Part shown: piece after piece, positions 45,520-55,377 of the stretch | Layout of the letters: each line of letters starts with the position of its first letter | Position numbering within the stretch: the stretch's first letter is position 1 | The notes under the pieces: generated by a model | Seen by the model: only the letters and a program-made list of their open reading frames with translations | Databases searched by the model: none | Told to the model about the DNA's origin: nothing | NCBI RefSeq assembly: GCF_001544555.2 | Contig: NZ_FCOK02000002.1 | Location: 124,001-188,000 of the forward strand | DNA length: 64,000 nt | Source: Caballeronia udeis | GTDB lineage: Bacteria > Pseudomonadota > Gammaproteobacteria > Burkholderiales > Burkholderiaceae | Reading direction: 5' to 3' | Made by a program: the position numbers and the translations under genes

Positions 45520-46419
45520 TCAGGCATCAGACGGATTGGCCGGGCGGCGCGGTGGCGGCAACGGGATAAACTCCGTCTCGCCGGGAACCTGGCCTATCCG
45601 CTGTTCACTCCATGCCAGTTTTGCGGCCTCAATTTTCTCTCGTGAACTCGCCACGAAATTCCATTCGATGAAACGCGGACCGTCCAGCGGCGCACCGCCG
45701 AGCAGCATCGCGATCGCGCCTTCCGTGCTGCGGAGATTGGCGGAAAATCCGGGCTTCAGCACTGCCATCTGGCCGGCGGGCAGCGCGTCGCCGTCAATGG
45801 TGAGATCACCTTCCAACAGATAGACTCCGCGTTCCTCATGTTCCGTATCGAGCGTCACGGCACTGTTCGCCGAAAATTGCGCCGCGACATAGAGGGTGGG
45901 GGAGAACGTGGTGGTCGGCGCTGTTTCACCGAAAGCGCTGCCGGCGATCACCCGCAGGTTCACGCCATTGCGTTCGAGTTGCGGCAGCGTCGCGGCCGGA
46001 TGGTGTTCAAACGACGGTGCACACTCCTCTTCCGCTACCGGTAGCGCGACCCATGTCTGGATGCCGTGCATGTTCTGCCCGGCGGCGCGTTCCTCGTCGG
46101 GCGTGCGTTCCGAATGCACGATGCCGCCGCCGGCCGTCATCCAGTTCACGTCGCCGGGGGTGATTTTCTGGACCGAGCCGACGCTGTCGCGATGCATGAT
46201 CGCTCCCTCGAAGAGATACGTCACGGTCGCCAGGCCTATGTGCGGATGAGGGCGCACGTCCAGCCCCACGCCGGGCACGAGCGTTGCCGGGCCGATATGA
46301 TCGAAGAAGATGAACGGCCCGATGGTCCGGGCAGCCAGTGCGGGCAATACCCGACGCACCATGAGGCCGCCAACGTCGTGCTGATGCGGCTTGAGAAACG
46401 CTTGAATTGTGGAAGACAT
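45520..46419 (-). CDS. Pirin family protein
   Basis: A 299-residue bicupin. The N-terminal cupin holds the metal site in RPHPHIGLATVTYLFEG with HRDS and the Glu of IVHSERT; the C-terminal domain is a second cupin-like barrel (RGVYLLEGDLTIDGDALPAG). Bacterial pirins such as YhhW can act as quercetin dioxygenases. The ATG at 46419 is chosen because the pirin fold starts there. Role in this organism unknown. Confidence 0.92.
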   Translation of the reverse strand: MSSTIQAFLKPHQHDVGGLMVRRVLPALAARTIGPFIFFDHIGPATLVPGVGLDVRPHPHIGLATVTYLFEGAIMHRDSVGSVQKITPGDVNWMTAGGGIVHSERTPDEERAAGQNMHGIQTWVALPVAEEECAPSFEHHPAATLPQLERNGVNLRVIAGSAFGETAPTTTFSPTLYVAAQFSANSAVTLDTEHEERGVYLLEGDLTIDGDALPAGQMAVLKPGFSANLRSTEGAIAMLLGGAPLDGPRFIEWNFVASSREKIEAAKLAWSEQRIGQVPGETEFIPLPPPRRPANPSDA

Positions 46420-46711
46420 AAGGACGTCCGGATTGCGTACTCGGAAATGCAATTCTACTGGGCGTCGTCTCGAAGCACGCAAGCGGTATCCGGGCGGTAT
46501 GCCATTCGGCCGACCATTCAAACCGGAACCTGAGGTCGCCGACAGACGCAACGCGGGATCGCCTTATCCGAACGGGCTATGGCGTGAGTTTGTACAACGC
46601 ATTTGCAAAATCGTCCGCTACAGTGTCGAATTGCGTTCGATCTGAATTCGGAGCTTCCGGTGTCCGGCCTGATCCTGAAAACAGCTTCGAATAAAACTCA
46701 CGGAGACGGCG

Positions 46712-47596
46712 ATGTCGCCCAAGGATTTGTTGTCCGCGCTGATTGTCATTCTCGCCTGGGGCGTGAACTTCGTCGTGATCAAGGTGGGTCTGCACGGCGT
46801 GCCGCCCATGCTTCTAGGTGCGTTGCGCTTCACGCTGGTCGCATTCCCGGCCGTGTTTTTCGTCAAGCGGCCGGCTATTGCGTTTCGCTGGCTGTTCGCT
46901 TACGGCGCGACTATCTCGTTCGGGCAATTCGTGCTGCTTTTCTACGCAATGTCTGTTGGCATGCCGGCCGGCCTTGCGTCGCTGGTGTTGCAGGCGCAGG
47001 CGTTTTTCACGCTGATCTTCGCGGCCATGATTCTGGGTGAGGGGTTTCGCGGGCCGAACGTCGCGGGTTTGCTGATCGCGGCGTGCGGGCTGGCGGTGAT
47101 CGGCGTGCAGGCTGGGCACGCCATGACCGTTGCCGGTTTCCTGCTGACGCTCGTGGCCGCAGCCATGTGGGGCATGGGCAATGTCATCACGAAGCGCATG
47201 GGCAAGGTCGACCTGTTGTCGCTCGTGGTGTGGGCGAGCCTCGTGCCGCCGTTGCCGTTCCTCGCGCTCTCGCTGATGGTGGAGGGGCCGGCGCGCATTT
47301 CGGCCAGCTTGTCGGGCATTTCGCTCACGTCGGTTCTTGCGATTGTTTATCTCGCGTTTATCGCAACGATGCTCGGTTATACGTTGTGGGGAAAGCTGCT
47401 GGCCCGTTATCCGGCGAGTCAGGTCGCGCCGTTTTCCTTGCTCGTGCCCATTGTCGGGCTGGCTTCGGCGGCATTGCTGCTTGATGAAGGGCTGAGCCCG
47501 ATGCAATTCGTGGGGGCGGTGCTGGTGATGACCGGACTGGTGGTCAACGTGTTCGGCGGATGGTTTCGGCAGCGGTTTTTATCGACGGCACGTTAG
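46712..47596 (+). CDS. EamA family (DMT superfamily) transporter
   Basis: A 294-residue membrane protein with about ten hydrophobic helices in two EamA repeats; the first begins LIVILAWGVNFVVIKVGLHG, the second near residue 145 (LTLVAAAMWGMGNVITKRMG). Similar to E. coli EamA (YdeD), an exporter of cysteine pathway metabolites, but the substrate cannot be told. GGAG lies upstream of the ATG. Confidence 0.9.
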   Translation: MSPKDLLSALIVILAWGVNFVVIKVGLHGVPPMLLGALRFTLVAFPAVFFVKRPAIAFRWLFAYGATISFGQFVLLFYAMSVGMPAGLASLVLQAQAFFTLIFAAMILGEGFRGPNVAGLLIAACGLAVIGVQAGHAMTVAGFLLTLVAAAMWGMGNVITKRMGKVDLLSLVVWASLVPPLPFLALSLMVEGPARISASLSGISLTSVLAIVYLAFIATMLGYTLWGKLLARYPASQVAPFSLLVPIVGLASAALLLDEGLSPMQFVGAVLVMTGLVVNVFGGWFRQRFLSTAR

Positions 47597-47667
47597 AGGC
47601 AGGTCGAAGCTGTCCGCTCGCGGTGGCAGAACGGTGCCTGCGGTCCCGCGCGAGCGAATACAGCCCT

Positions 47668-49215
47668 TTACGTCATCCGGCTCTTTGCGAGCGGCGGGTT
47701 GGCCGCGAAATAACGCTTGATGCCCTTCATGATCGCGTTCGCCATCTTGTCGCGATAAGCGTCGTCGTTCAGACGCTGCTCCTCTTCGGGGTTACTGATA
47801 AACGCGGTTTCCACGAGGATCGACGGAATGTCCGGCGCTTTCAACACCGCAAAGCCGGCTTGCTCCACTGATCCCTTGTGCAACTTGTTGATATCGCCAA
47901 TCTCGTTCAGCACGAAATTGCCATAGCGCATCGAGTCACGAATCTGCGCGGTGGTCGACATGTCGAACAACGCCCGGTTGACGCTCGCGTCCTGCGTCGT
48001 CACGTTGATCCCGCCGATGGAATCCGACGAGTTCTCCTTGTTCGCCATCCAGCGTGCAGCCGCGCTCGACGCACCGTGATCGGAGAGTGCGAACACGGAC
48101 GAACCGCGTGCCGAGGGCGTGGTGAACGCATCGGCGTGTATGGAAACGAACAGGTCCGCGCCCACGCGACGCGCCTTCTGCACCCGCACGTTGAGCGGCA
48201 CGAAGAAGTCGGCGTCGCGCGTCATCATGGCGCGCATGTTCGGCTGGGCGTCGATCTTGGCGCGCAGCTTCCTGGCGACATCAAGGGCAATGTGCTTTTC
48301 GTACGTTCCGCCACTGCCGATCGCACCTGGATCTTCGCCGCCATGGCCCGGGTCGATCGCGACGGTAAGCAGGCGCGTCGTGCCCGACTTGTTGCTCTTC
48401 GGATTGGCGAAGCCGTAGTCGTCGCTGGTGTTGCTGCCGGACGAGTCGTCCTGGTTAGCCAAGGCCGTAGGCGGTGCCGGCTTGACCGTGGGCCGGGGCT
48501 TCGGGAAAGCGGGAATCGGGGGAACGGGCGTGGGCGACGACGGTGCGCGCGGCTGATCGGACTGCGCGTACTTCTGGAAAAACTCGTCGGTGTTGTCCGG
48601 CACGTTCGCTTTCGGCGGCGTGGCGGGGCCGCTCAGCGTAGCGGGCGGCGGGGCCTGATTCGGGCTGGTCTGATCGATAGCCTGTTGCTTGTGCTCGGAC
48701 TGGGCGAGCAAATCCATCAGCGGGTCGGGTGCAACGGCCGGATATAAATCGAAGACCAGGCGGTACTTGTAGCTGCCGATCGGCGTCAGCGTGAACACTT
48801 GAGGTTTCACGGACCCCTTCAGGTCGAACACCATGCGCACCACGTGCGGCTGATATTGGCCGATGCGCACCGACTGGATCTGCGGGTCGTTCGGCGTGAT
48901 CTTCGAGACGAGGTCCTTCAGTTCCTGATCGAGATCGAGCCCATTCAGGTCGACCACCAGCCGGTCCGGACCCTGCAGCAATTGCTGGCTGTTTTGCAGC
49001 GGCTGATCGGACTCGATCGTGACCCGGGTGTAATCGCGGGCCGGCCACACGCGCACGCCGAGCACCGAGCTCGCGTACGCGAGCTTCGGTCCGAGCAGCG
49101 CTAGCGCGATGGTCGAAGCGCCCGCGCGCAGCACCTGGCGCCGCCGCCAGTTGTGCGAGGCCGTGGCGGTCGATTCGATCGAATGGAACGGCTTGATCAA
49201 CAGCTTTCGAGACAT
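47668..49215 (-). CDS. amiC: N-acetylmuramoyl-L-alanine amidase AmiC
   Basis: A 515-residue periplasmic amidase that splits daughter-cell peptidoglycan. The N-terminus has a twin-arginine signal (RRRQVLRAGASTIALALLG), as in E. coli AmiC. An AMIN domain spans about residues 50-150, then a Pro/Ser/Asn-rich linker, then Amidase_3 from about residue 285: AIDPGHGGEDPGAIG and TYEKHIALDVARKL (zinc His and Glu), SIHADAF, and VETAFISNPEEE with the catalytic Glu. It overlaps tsaE by 19 bases. The NlpD-like protein at 8335-9249 may be its activator. Confidence 0.95.
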   Translation of the reverse strand: MSRKLLIKPFHSIESTATASHNWRRRQVLRAGASTIALALLGPKLAYASSVLGVRVWPARDYTRVTIESDQPLQNSQQLLQGPDRLVVDLNGLDLDQELKDLVSKITPNDPQIQSVRIGQYQPHVVRMVFDLKGSVKPQVFTLTPIGSYKYRLVFDLYPAVAPDPLMDLLAQSEHKQQAIDQTSPNQAPPPATLSGPATPPKANVPDNTDEFFQKYAQSDQPRAPSSPTPVPPIPAFPKPRPTVKPAPPTALANQDDSSGSNTSDDYGFANPKSNKSGTTRLLTVAIDPGHGGEDPGAIGSGGTYEKHIALDVARKLRAKIDAQPNMRAMMTRDADFFVPLNVRVQKARRVGADLFVSIHADAFTTPSARGSSVFALSDHGASSAAARWMANKENSSDSIGGINVTTQDASVNRALFDMSTTAQIRDSMRYGNFVLNEIGDINKLHKGSVEQAGFAVLKAPDIPSILVETAFISNPEEEQRLNDDAYRDKMANAIMKGIKRYFAANPPLAKSRMT

Positions 49216-49751
49216 GACTTTCCTGTTTCGCTAAACGCGCGCGCTGTCAGCACGCGGCCTTCGCCTTCCTGTTCCAGCGTGAATTCGAGATCCGGCACAC
49301 CCAGCAGTCCGCCAGCGCGTTGCGGCCATTCGACCAGGCAGATCGCGCCTGCATCGAAGTATTCGCGAAAGCCGGCGTCGGCCCATTCGGCTGGATCGGC
49401 AAAGCGATATAGATCGAAGTGATAGAGCTCGAGCGGACCCGTTTCCGTTGCAAGCGAATAGGGTTCGACAAGCGTGTAAGTGGGACTGCGCACGCGGCCC
49501 GCGTGACCGAGCGAGCGCAGCGTCGCGCGCACCAGCGTGGTTTTACCCGCACCCAGGTCACCGATCAACTGGACCTGCAAACCCGGAAAACGTTCGTTCG
49601 GGGTGCTCGAATTCTTGAGGCGGGCCTGCAGGATCGCCTGCGCGAAGCGGCCACCGAAGGCGAGCGTCGCGTCTTCGTCGGGCAGGTCGAAGCGGCGTTC
49701 GAGCAGCGCGGCGGAAGGGTTTGCAAACGATCGAGTGAGGCTGTCGGGCAT
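49197..49751 (-). CDS. tsaE: tRNA threonylcarbamoyladenosine synthesis ATPase TsaE
   Basis: A 184-residue ATPase working with TsaB and TsaD in t6A synthesis. The Walker A motif is GDLGAGKTTLVRA near residue 65; SPTYTLVEPY, LYHFDLYRFADPAEW and VEWPQRAGG follow as in the family. The N-terminal 30 residues are an extension. It overlaps amiC, a pairing conserved in many proteobacteria. It is divergent from queG with only 17 bases between the starts. Confidence 0.94.
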   Translation of the reverse strand: MPDSLTRSFANPSAALLERRFDLPDEDATLAFGGRFAQAILQARLKNSSTPNERFPGLQVQLIGDLGAGKTTLVRATLRSLGHAGRVRSPTYTLVEPYSLATETGPLELYHFDLYRFADPAEWADAGFREYFDAGAICLVEWPQRAGGLLGVPDLEFTLEQEGEGRVLTARAFSETGKSCLESC

Positions 49752-49768
49752 TCTCGTAAAATGTCGTG

Positions 49769-51025
49769 ATGAACCGTTTGCCGGAACACCCTGTGGAACG
49801 CGAGAGCGCGTCAGACGACGCCGCCGCGGACACGCGCCACTTCAGATTTGACGACGAAGCCGCGCTGGCTGAACTCGCGCTGCGCATCAAGGCGTGGGGG
49901 CGCGAGCTGGGGTTCGCTGCAGTCGGCGTCAGCGACGCCGACTTGACGGAAGCCGAAGAAGGCCTGGCTTCATGGCTCGAAGCAGGCTATCACGGCGAGA
50001 TGGATTATATGGCCAAACATGCGATGAAACGCGCAAGGCCAGCCGAGCTTGTGGCCGGCACGCGACGCGTTATTACAGTTCGGATGGCCTACTTGCCGGC
50101 ATCAACGCTTGCCGGCAAGGCCCGCGAAAGTGCCGCGACAGCCGACGGTCAGGCAACTGACTGGCGCGCGGCGGAATGGGCTCGAATAGCCGATCCCGCG
50201 GCGGCGGTGGTGTCGGTCTACGCCCGCGGCCGCGACTATCACAAGGTCATGCGCACCCGCTTGCAGCAGTTGGCCGAGCGCATTGAAGCCGAGATTGGCA
50301 CGTACGGCTACCGCGTATTTACGGATTCCGCGCCCGTTCTCGAGGTCGAGCTCGCGCAGAAGGCGGGCACCGGCTGGCGCGGCAAACACACGCTTTTGCT
50401 GCAAAGCGATGCCGGGTCGCTGTTTTTTATCGGCGAGATCCTGGTGGATATTCCTCTGCCCGCCGACGCCGACGTCAATCCGGATCAAGCGCCCGAACAC
50501 GATGGCGCGCATTGCGGAAGCTGTAGGCGCTGCATCGACGTTTGCCCGACCGGGGCGATCGTGGCGCCGTATCGCGTGGATGCGCGCCGTTGTATTTCGT
50601 ATCTCACCATCGAGTTGAAAGGCAGCATTCCCGAAGATTTGCGGCCGCTTATCGGCAATCGGGTTTATGGTTGCGACGATTGCCAGCTCGTATGTCCGTG
50701 GAACAAGTTCGCGCAGGCCGCGCCGGTCGCGGATTTCGATGTGCGTCATGGGCTCGATCGCGCGTCGCTTGTGATGCTGTTCGGCTGGAGCGCCCATGAT
50801 TTCGATGAACGCATGCAAGGCAGCGCGATTCGCCGTATCGGACACGAGCGATGGTTGCGTAATATTGCGGTGGCGATGGGCAATGCGTTGCGCTCGCCGG
50901 TTTTGGGCGCCGACGAGCGCTCGGCAATACGCGATGCATTGAATGCCCGCGCCGGGGATGCTTCGGAGCTGGTCCGTGAACACGTCGAATGGGCGCTGCG
51001 GCAGGAAGCATCACCGCACGTGTGA
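49769..51025 (+). CDS. queG: Epoxyqueuosine reductase QueG
   Basis: A 418-residue cobalamin and iron-sulfur enzyme completing queuosine synthesis in tRNA. Two 4Fe-4S clusters are supplied by CGSCRRCIDVCPTGAI and CDDCQLVCPWNKFA; the N-terminal cobalamin domain includes HGEMDYMAKHAMKRA and VVSVYARGRDYHKVMR. A short HEAT-like tail ends it. The starts of tsaE and queG face away from each other, so the two promoters must overlap the opposite gene. Confidence 0.95.
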   Translation: MNRLPEHPVERESASDDAAADTRHFRFDDEAALAELALRIKAWGRELGFAAVGVSDADLTEAEEGLASWLEAGYHGEMDYMAKHAMKRARPAELVAGTRRVITVRMAYLPASTLAGKARESAATADGQATDWRAAEWARIADPAAAVVSVYARGRDYHKVMRTRLQQLAERIEAEIGTYGYRVFTDSAPVLEVELAQKAGTGWRGKHTLLLQSDAGSLFFIGEILVDIPLPADADVNPDQAPEHDGAHCGSCRRCIDVCPTGAIVAPYRVDARRCISYLTIELKGSIPEDLRPLIGNRVYGCDDCQLVCPWNKFAQAAPVADFDVRHGLDRASLVMLFGWSAHDFDERMQGSAIRRIGHERWLRNIAVAMGNALRSPVLGADERSAIRDALNARAGDASELVREHVEWALRQEASPHV

Positions 51026-51060
51026 CTTAACGCATGACCTCAGGCTTACAGGAAAAATCA

Positions 51061-51984
51061 ATGGAAGTGACCGAGGCAGAACGCGCGCCGGAACTCGTGT
51101 CGAGCAGCGCATCGATCGACCTTTTTTGCGACGCGCTCTGGCTCGAACATGGCCTCGCCAAGAACTCGCTCGAAGCTTACCGGCGCGATTTGCGCTTGTT
51201 CGCCGAATGGTTGTCGAAGACGCGCGGCGGCACTGTCGATACCGCCACCGAAGCAGACATGAATGCCTATCTCGCCGCCCGTCGCGCGGACAAGGCCACG
51301 TCCGCCAACCGCCGCTTATCGGTTTTTCGACGCTACTACGCGTGGGCATTGCGAGAGCATCGCGCGCCCGCCGATCCTACGATCAAGCTGCGTTCGGCCA
51401 AACAGCCGCCGCGCTTTCCCAAGACCTTGAACGAAGCCCAGGTCGAGGCGTTGCTGAACGCACCCGATGTGGAATCCGCGCTGGGGCTGCGCGACCGGAC
51501 CATGCTTGAGCTGATGTACGCGAGCGGCCTGCGCGTGACCGAACTGGTGACGTTGAAGACCGTGGAAGTGGGCTTGAACGAAGGCGTGGTGCGCGTGATG
51601 GGCAAGGGGTCGAAGGAGCGCCTTATTCCGTTCGGGGCGGTCGCACACGACTGGATCGAGCGCTATTTGCGTGAATCGCGGCCGGTGTTGCTTGGCGCCC
51701 GCGCCGCGGATGCGTTGTTCGTCACCACGCGCGGCGAAGGCATGACGCGCCAGCAGTTCTGGAACATCATCAAGCGCCACGCGCTTACCGCCGACGTGCG
51801 CGCGCCGCTCTCACCGCATACCTTGCGGCATGCGTTCGCCACGCACCTGCTCAATCACGGGGCCGACTTGCGCGTGGTGCAAATGCTGCTCGGCCATACG
51901 GATATTTCCACGACGCAGATCTACACCCACGTTGCGCGTGAGCGACTGAAGACGCTGCATCACGACCATCATCCGCGTGGCTGA
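51061..51984 (+). CDS. xerD: Site-specific tyrosine recombinase XerD
   Basis: A 307-residue recombinase that with XerC resolves chromosome dimers at dif. The N-terminal SAM-like domain has LEHGLAKNSLEAYRRDL; catalytic residues are the Arg of YASGLRVTELVTL, the Lys of VMGKGSKERLIPFG, the HTLRHAFATHLLNHGADLR pair, the His of LLGHTDISTT and Tyr in QIYTHV. The ATG at 51061 has an AGGA about nine bases upstream, better than the ATG at 51034. It lies in a conserved chromosomal order, not in a mobile element. Confidence 0.93.
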   Translation: MEVTEAERAPELVSSSASIDLFCDALWLEHGLAKNSLEAYRRDLRLFAEWLSKTRGGTVDTATEADMNAYLAARRADKATSANRRLSVFRRYYAWALREHRAPADPTIKLRSAKQPPRFPKTLNEAQVEALLNAPDVESALGLRDRTMLELMYASGLRVTELVTLKTVEVGLNEGVVRVMGKGSKERLIPFGAVAHDWIERYLRESRPVLLGARAADALFVTTRGEGMTRQQFWNIIKRHALTADVRAPLSPHTLRHAFATHLLNHGADLRVVQMLLGHTDISTTQIYTHVARERLKTLHHDHHPRG

Positions 51985-52004
51985 AGGTTGCGGCAGGTGC
52001 GAAC

Positions 52005-53546
52005 TTAAAGTTCGTCCCTGAGCTTGTGTTTCAACACCTTTCCCGTCGATGCCGCCGGCAACGCGGCCAGCACGCGGATCTCGGCGGGGCGCTTGTAAGG
52101 CGCAAGCCGGTCCGCGCACCACTGGACGATATCGTCAGGCAGCGCATGCACCGACGGCAGCAATTCGACGAACGCAATCACTTCCTCGTTGCCCTCGACC
52201 GCCCGCCCGATCACTGCCGATTGCAGCACATCGGGATGTGAGTTCAGCACGTTCTCGACTTCGGCCGGATACACATTGAAGCCCGAACGGATGATCAGTT
52301 CCTTGCTGCGCCCGACGATATACAACGCACCGTCCGGCGCCTGACGCGCAAGGTCACCTGTTTTGAGCCAGCCGTCTTCCGTGACCGTCGCCCGCGTCTG
52401 CGCTTCATTGCGGTAGTACCCGAGCATCACGTTCGGCCCGCGCACCCATAGTTCACCGACTTCACCCGGCGCCACATCCACGCCATCGAGCGCGACGAAT
52501 CGCAGTTCGATACCGGGTATGGGGTCGCCCGCAGAGCAGTCGTCGCGCGGCGCGTCGAGCATGGTCTGCGATATGGTCGGACTGCTTTCCGTCATCCCAT
52601 AGCCGTTGTGCAGCGGCACTTTGTACAAGCCTTCAACGCGGGCTTTCAGCGCGGCATCGAGCGGAGAGCCGCCGGAATACGCGAAGCGCAACGCGGGTGC
52701 GCGCCACGGCGTACCGCTGGTCTGCACGTGCTCAACGAGTTTTGCGTGCATGGCCGGCACGCCCTGGAAGATCGAAACGTTCTCCTCAGTCAACGCTTGC
52801 CGCACGGCGTCCGGGGCGAAGCGCGACGCGAGCCGCAGCGTTGCTCCCGCGTACAGGCTGCCGAGACAGACCGACGCCAGCCCGTAGATGTGCGTAATCG
52901 GCAGCACCGCGTACACCACGTCTGCAGGCGTCACGCGCCGCAACGTGCTGGACATGGCCGCGATAAACAACACGTTGCGATGCGACAGCATCACGCCTTT
53001 CGGCGCGCCGGTCGTGCCCGTGGTGTAGATCAGCGCGGCACATTGACGGGCGGGATCGGTTTCAACAGGCTCAGGCGATACGTTTTCATCGACGATAAAA
53101 CGCCACGCGCCCACGTTCGTTGCAGTTGCCGCTGCCACTTCGGCGGCGTTCAACCGGCCCGCATGATTCGCGGCATCCTTCGAGGCATCGACGGTGAACG
53201 CTACCACCCGCGGTTTTGCGTGCGCTCTGATAGCGTCGACTTCGCTTGCCGAAAGCCGTGCGTTCGTGAGCAGACACCAAGCGTCTAGCTTCGCCACGGC
53301 GAACATCAGCACGACCTGCGCCACGCAATTCTCACTCACGATCATCACGCGATCGCCGCCTTGCACGCCGGCTTGCGCGAGCTGGCGGGCGGTGTTGTTA
53401 ATGGCCTCAACCAGTTCCGCCGCGTTCAGGCGCCGCTTGTCTTCGATCAACACAACGTGCTGCGGATCGCGGGCGGCGAGGCGCGCGGGGATATCGGAAA
53501 TACGTGCGGGCAATGCGGCGAGCAGGGCGGCGACATCCATGTCCAT
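52005..53546 (-). CDS. AMP-dependent acyl-CoA synthetase/ligase
   Basis: A 513-residue adenylate-forming ligase: P-loop YTTGTTGAPKGVML, then GYGMTESSPTISQ, WLKTGDLARQAPDGALYIVGR, and the catalytic Lys of PAASTGKVLKHKLRDEL near the end. It would make acyl-CoA from a carboxylic acid. It begins one base after the stop of an acyl-CoA dehydrogenase gene, so the two probably act in one acid-degradation route, ligase first and dehydrogenase second. Substrate not determined. Confidence 0.9.
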   Translation of the reverse strand: MDMDVAALLAALPARISDIPARLAARDPQHVVLIEDKRRLNAAELVEAINNTARQLAQAGVQGGDRVMIVSENCVAQVVLMFAVAKLDAWCLLTNARLSASEVDAIRAHAKPRVVAFTVDASKDAANHAGRLNAAEVAAATATNVGAWRFIVDENVSPEPVETDPARQCAALIYTTGTTGAPKGVMLSHRNVLFIAAMSSTLRRVTPADVVYAVLPITHIYGLASVCLGSLYAGATLRLASRFAPDAVRQALTEENVSIFQGVPAMHAKLVEHVQTSGTPWRAPALRFAYSGGSPLDAALKARVEGLYKVPLHNGYGMTESSPTISQTMLDAPRDDCSAGDPIPGIELRFVALDGVDVAPGEVGELWVRGPNVMLGYYRNEAQTRATVTEDGWLKTGDLARQAPDGALYIVGRSKELIIRSGFNVYPAEVENVLNSHPDVLQSAVIGRAVEGNEEVIAFVELLPSVHALPDDIVQWCADRLAPYKRPAEIRVLAALPAASTGKVLKHKLRDEL

Positions 53547-53547
53547 T

Positions 53548-54699
53548 TCAAATCTCCGTGCCGCGCATGAGCCCGCGCGCGATGATCACCTGTTGAATTT
53601 GCGACGTGCCTTCGTAAAGCCTGAAGAGCCGCACGTCGCGATAAAAACGTTCGACGCCGTACTCCGAGATATAGCCCGCGCCACCGTGCACCTGTACCGC
53701 GCGGTCGGCCACGCGGCCGCACATCTCGGTGGCGAAATATTTGGCGCATGAGGCTTCTATGGACACGTCGCGGCCCTCGTCGCGCCGGCGTGCGGCATCG
53801 AGCACCATGCATTCGGCCGCATAGATCTCGGTCTTGCTGTCGGCGAGCATGGCCTGCACGAGCTGGAATTCGACAATCGGCTGGCCGAACTGCTTGCGTT
53901 CCATCGCGTAGGCGAGGGCGTCGCGCAGCATCCGTTTGGCCGCTCCAATAGAGATGGCTGCGATGTGCAAGCGCCCTTTATCGAGCACTTTCATGGCCGT
54001 CTTGAACCCGACGCCTTCCACGCCGCCAATCAGTTGCGCGGCCGGAATGCGGCAGTTCTCGAAGATCACGTCGCAGGTATGCGCGCCGCGCTGGCCCATT
54101 TTCTTGTCGGGTTTGCCGAGCGACAACCCGGGTGACTCGCGCTCGACAATGAATGCCGAAATGCCGCTTGCGCCTTTGGCGTCGCTCGTGCGCGCCATCA
54201 CGGTAAAGATGCCGGCTTCCGGTGCGTTGGTGATGAAGCGCTTCGTGCCGTTCAGCACGTAGTGGTCGCCGTCCTTGCGCGCCGCGGTTTTCAGCGACGC
54301 CGCGTCCGAACCCGCGTCCGGCTCGGTCAGGCAGAACGAGCCGATCAGATCGCCGGCAGCAAGCTTGGGCAGATAGTGCTGCTTCTGCTCCTCGCTGCCG
54401 TCGAGCAGAATGCCAATCGATCCGATGCCGTTGTTCGTGCCTATCACGGACCTGAATGCCGGCGATGTCTGGCCGAGTTCGAACGCCACGCGGACTTCCT
54501 CTTCCATTGTCAGGCCGAGGCCGCCGTAAGCCTCCGGGATGGTCAGCCCGAACAGGCCGATCTCGCGCATGGCGGCGAGCACATCGGCGGGAATCTGGTC
54601 GGTTTCGTCGACTTCCGCTTCACGGGGTACGAGCGTTTCCCGTACGAAGCGGCGAATGGCGTCTTCAAGCAACGTCTGGGTTTCCGAATCACGAATCAC
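53548..54699 (-). CDS. Acyl-CoA dehydrogenase
   Basis: A 383-residue FAD enzyme. It has SFCLTEPDAGSDAASLKT (flavin block), FITNAPEAGIFTVMART, YAMERKQFGQPIVEFQLVQ, and YEGTSQIQQVIIARGLM near the end. The start is GTG at 54699 with AAGGAG seven bases upstream; the frame stays open to 54753. In many bacterial members the base is the Glu in the YEGTS motif, present here. Paired with the downstream acyl-CoA ligase. Confidence 0.92.
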   Translation of the reverse strand: MIRDSETQTLLEDAIRRFVRETLVPREAEVDETDQIPADVLAAMREIGLFGLTIPEAYGGLGLTMEEEVRVAFELGQTSPAFRSVIGTNNGIGSIGILLDGSEEQKQHYLPKLAAGDLIGSFCLTEPDAGSDAASLKTAARKDGDHYVLNGTKRFITNAPEAGIFTVMARTSDAKGASGISAFIVERESPGLSLGKPDKKMGQRGAHTCDVIFENCRIPAAQLIGGVEGVGFKTAMKVLDKGRLHIAAISIGAAKRMLRDALAYAMERKQFGQPIVEFQLVQAMLADSKTEIYAAECMVLDAARRRDEGRDVSIEASCAKYFATEMCGRVADRAVQVHGGAGYISEYGVERFYRDVRLFRLYEGTSQIQQVIIARGLMRGTEI

Positions 54700-54823
54700 G
54701 TTGAATCTCCTTGAGGCATACGCCGAATGAGCACTTGCGAACGATCGTGCCACAGTAAATCGGCCTGCACAATTGACCGTTCGGCCGATGGTGGCCGTGC
54801 TTTCGCGCCGCTACAATGCCGTC

Positions 54824-55315
54824 ATGTCCAAGGTAAAACACATTTCCGAGACCCCCGCGACGCAGTTTTTGCGCCGGCACAAGGTCGCTTTTGGCGAGCA
54901 TCCTTATGAGTATGTCGAGCATGGTGGCACGGAAGAATCGGCGCGCCAGCTTGGTGTGGACGAACATTGCGTGGTCAAGACGCTCGTGATGGAGGACGAA
55001 CAAGCGAAGCCGCTGATCGTGCTCATGCACGGCGACAAAACGGTCTCGACCAAGAATCTTGCCCGGCAGATTGGCGCGAAGCGCGTTGAGCCGTGCAAGC
55101 CGGAAGTGGCCAACCGGCATTCGGGTTTCCTGATCGGCGGCACATCGCCATTTGGCACGAGGAAGGCAATGCCGGTGTACGTGGAATCCAGCATCCTGGA
55201 CCTCGACACAATCTATCTGAACGGCGGGCGGCGCGGGTATCTGGTGAGCATTGCGCCGCCGGTCCTGACTGACCTGCTGAAGGCTACGCCCGTGAGTTGC
55301 GCGAGCGTCGATTAA
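54824..55315 (+). CDS. ybaK: Cys-tRNA(Pro) deacylase YbaK
   Basis: A 163-residue editing enzyme that removes Cys wrongly attached to tRNA-Pro. It has TPATQFLRRHKVAFGEHPYEY, VVKTLVMEDE with the essential Lys, GGTSPFGTRK and AIDL-like DLDTIYLNGGRRGYLVSI. The ATG at 54824 (MSKVKHI) is chosen by family length. 62 bases before plsY. Confidence 0.93.
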   Translation: MSKVKHISETPATQFLRRHKVAFGEHPYEYVEHGGTEESARQLGVDEHCVVKTLVMEDEQAKPLIVLMHGDKTVSTKNLARQIGAKRVEPCKPEVANRHSGFLIGGTSPFGTRKAMPVYVESSILDLDTIYLNGGRRGYLVSIAPPVLTDLLKATPVSCASVD

Positions 55316-55377
55316 AATGCGCGTCCTGAAGTCTTGCGCCCGCTTCTGTTTCTGTTCCCGAAGATAAGAAGAAATCA

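Noticed and set aside
51061-51984. Tyrosine recombinase as an integrase of a mobile element
   Set aside because: Length and motifs are those of XerD, no att sites or cargo are seen, and the flanking gene order is housekeeping.
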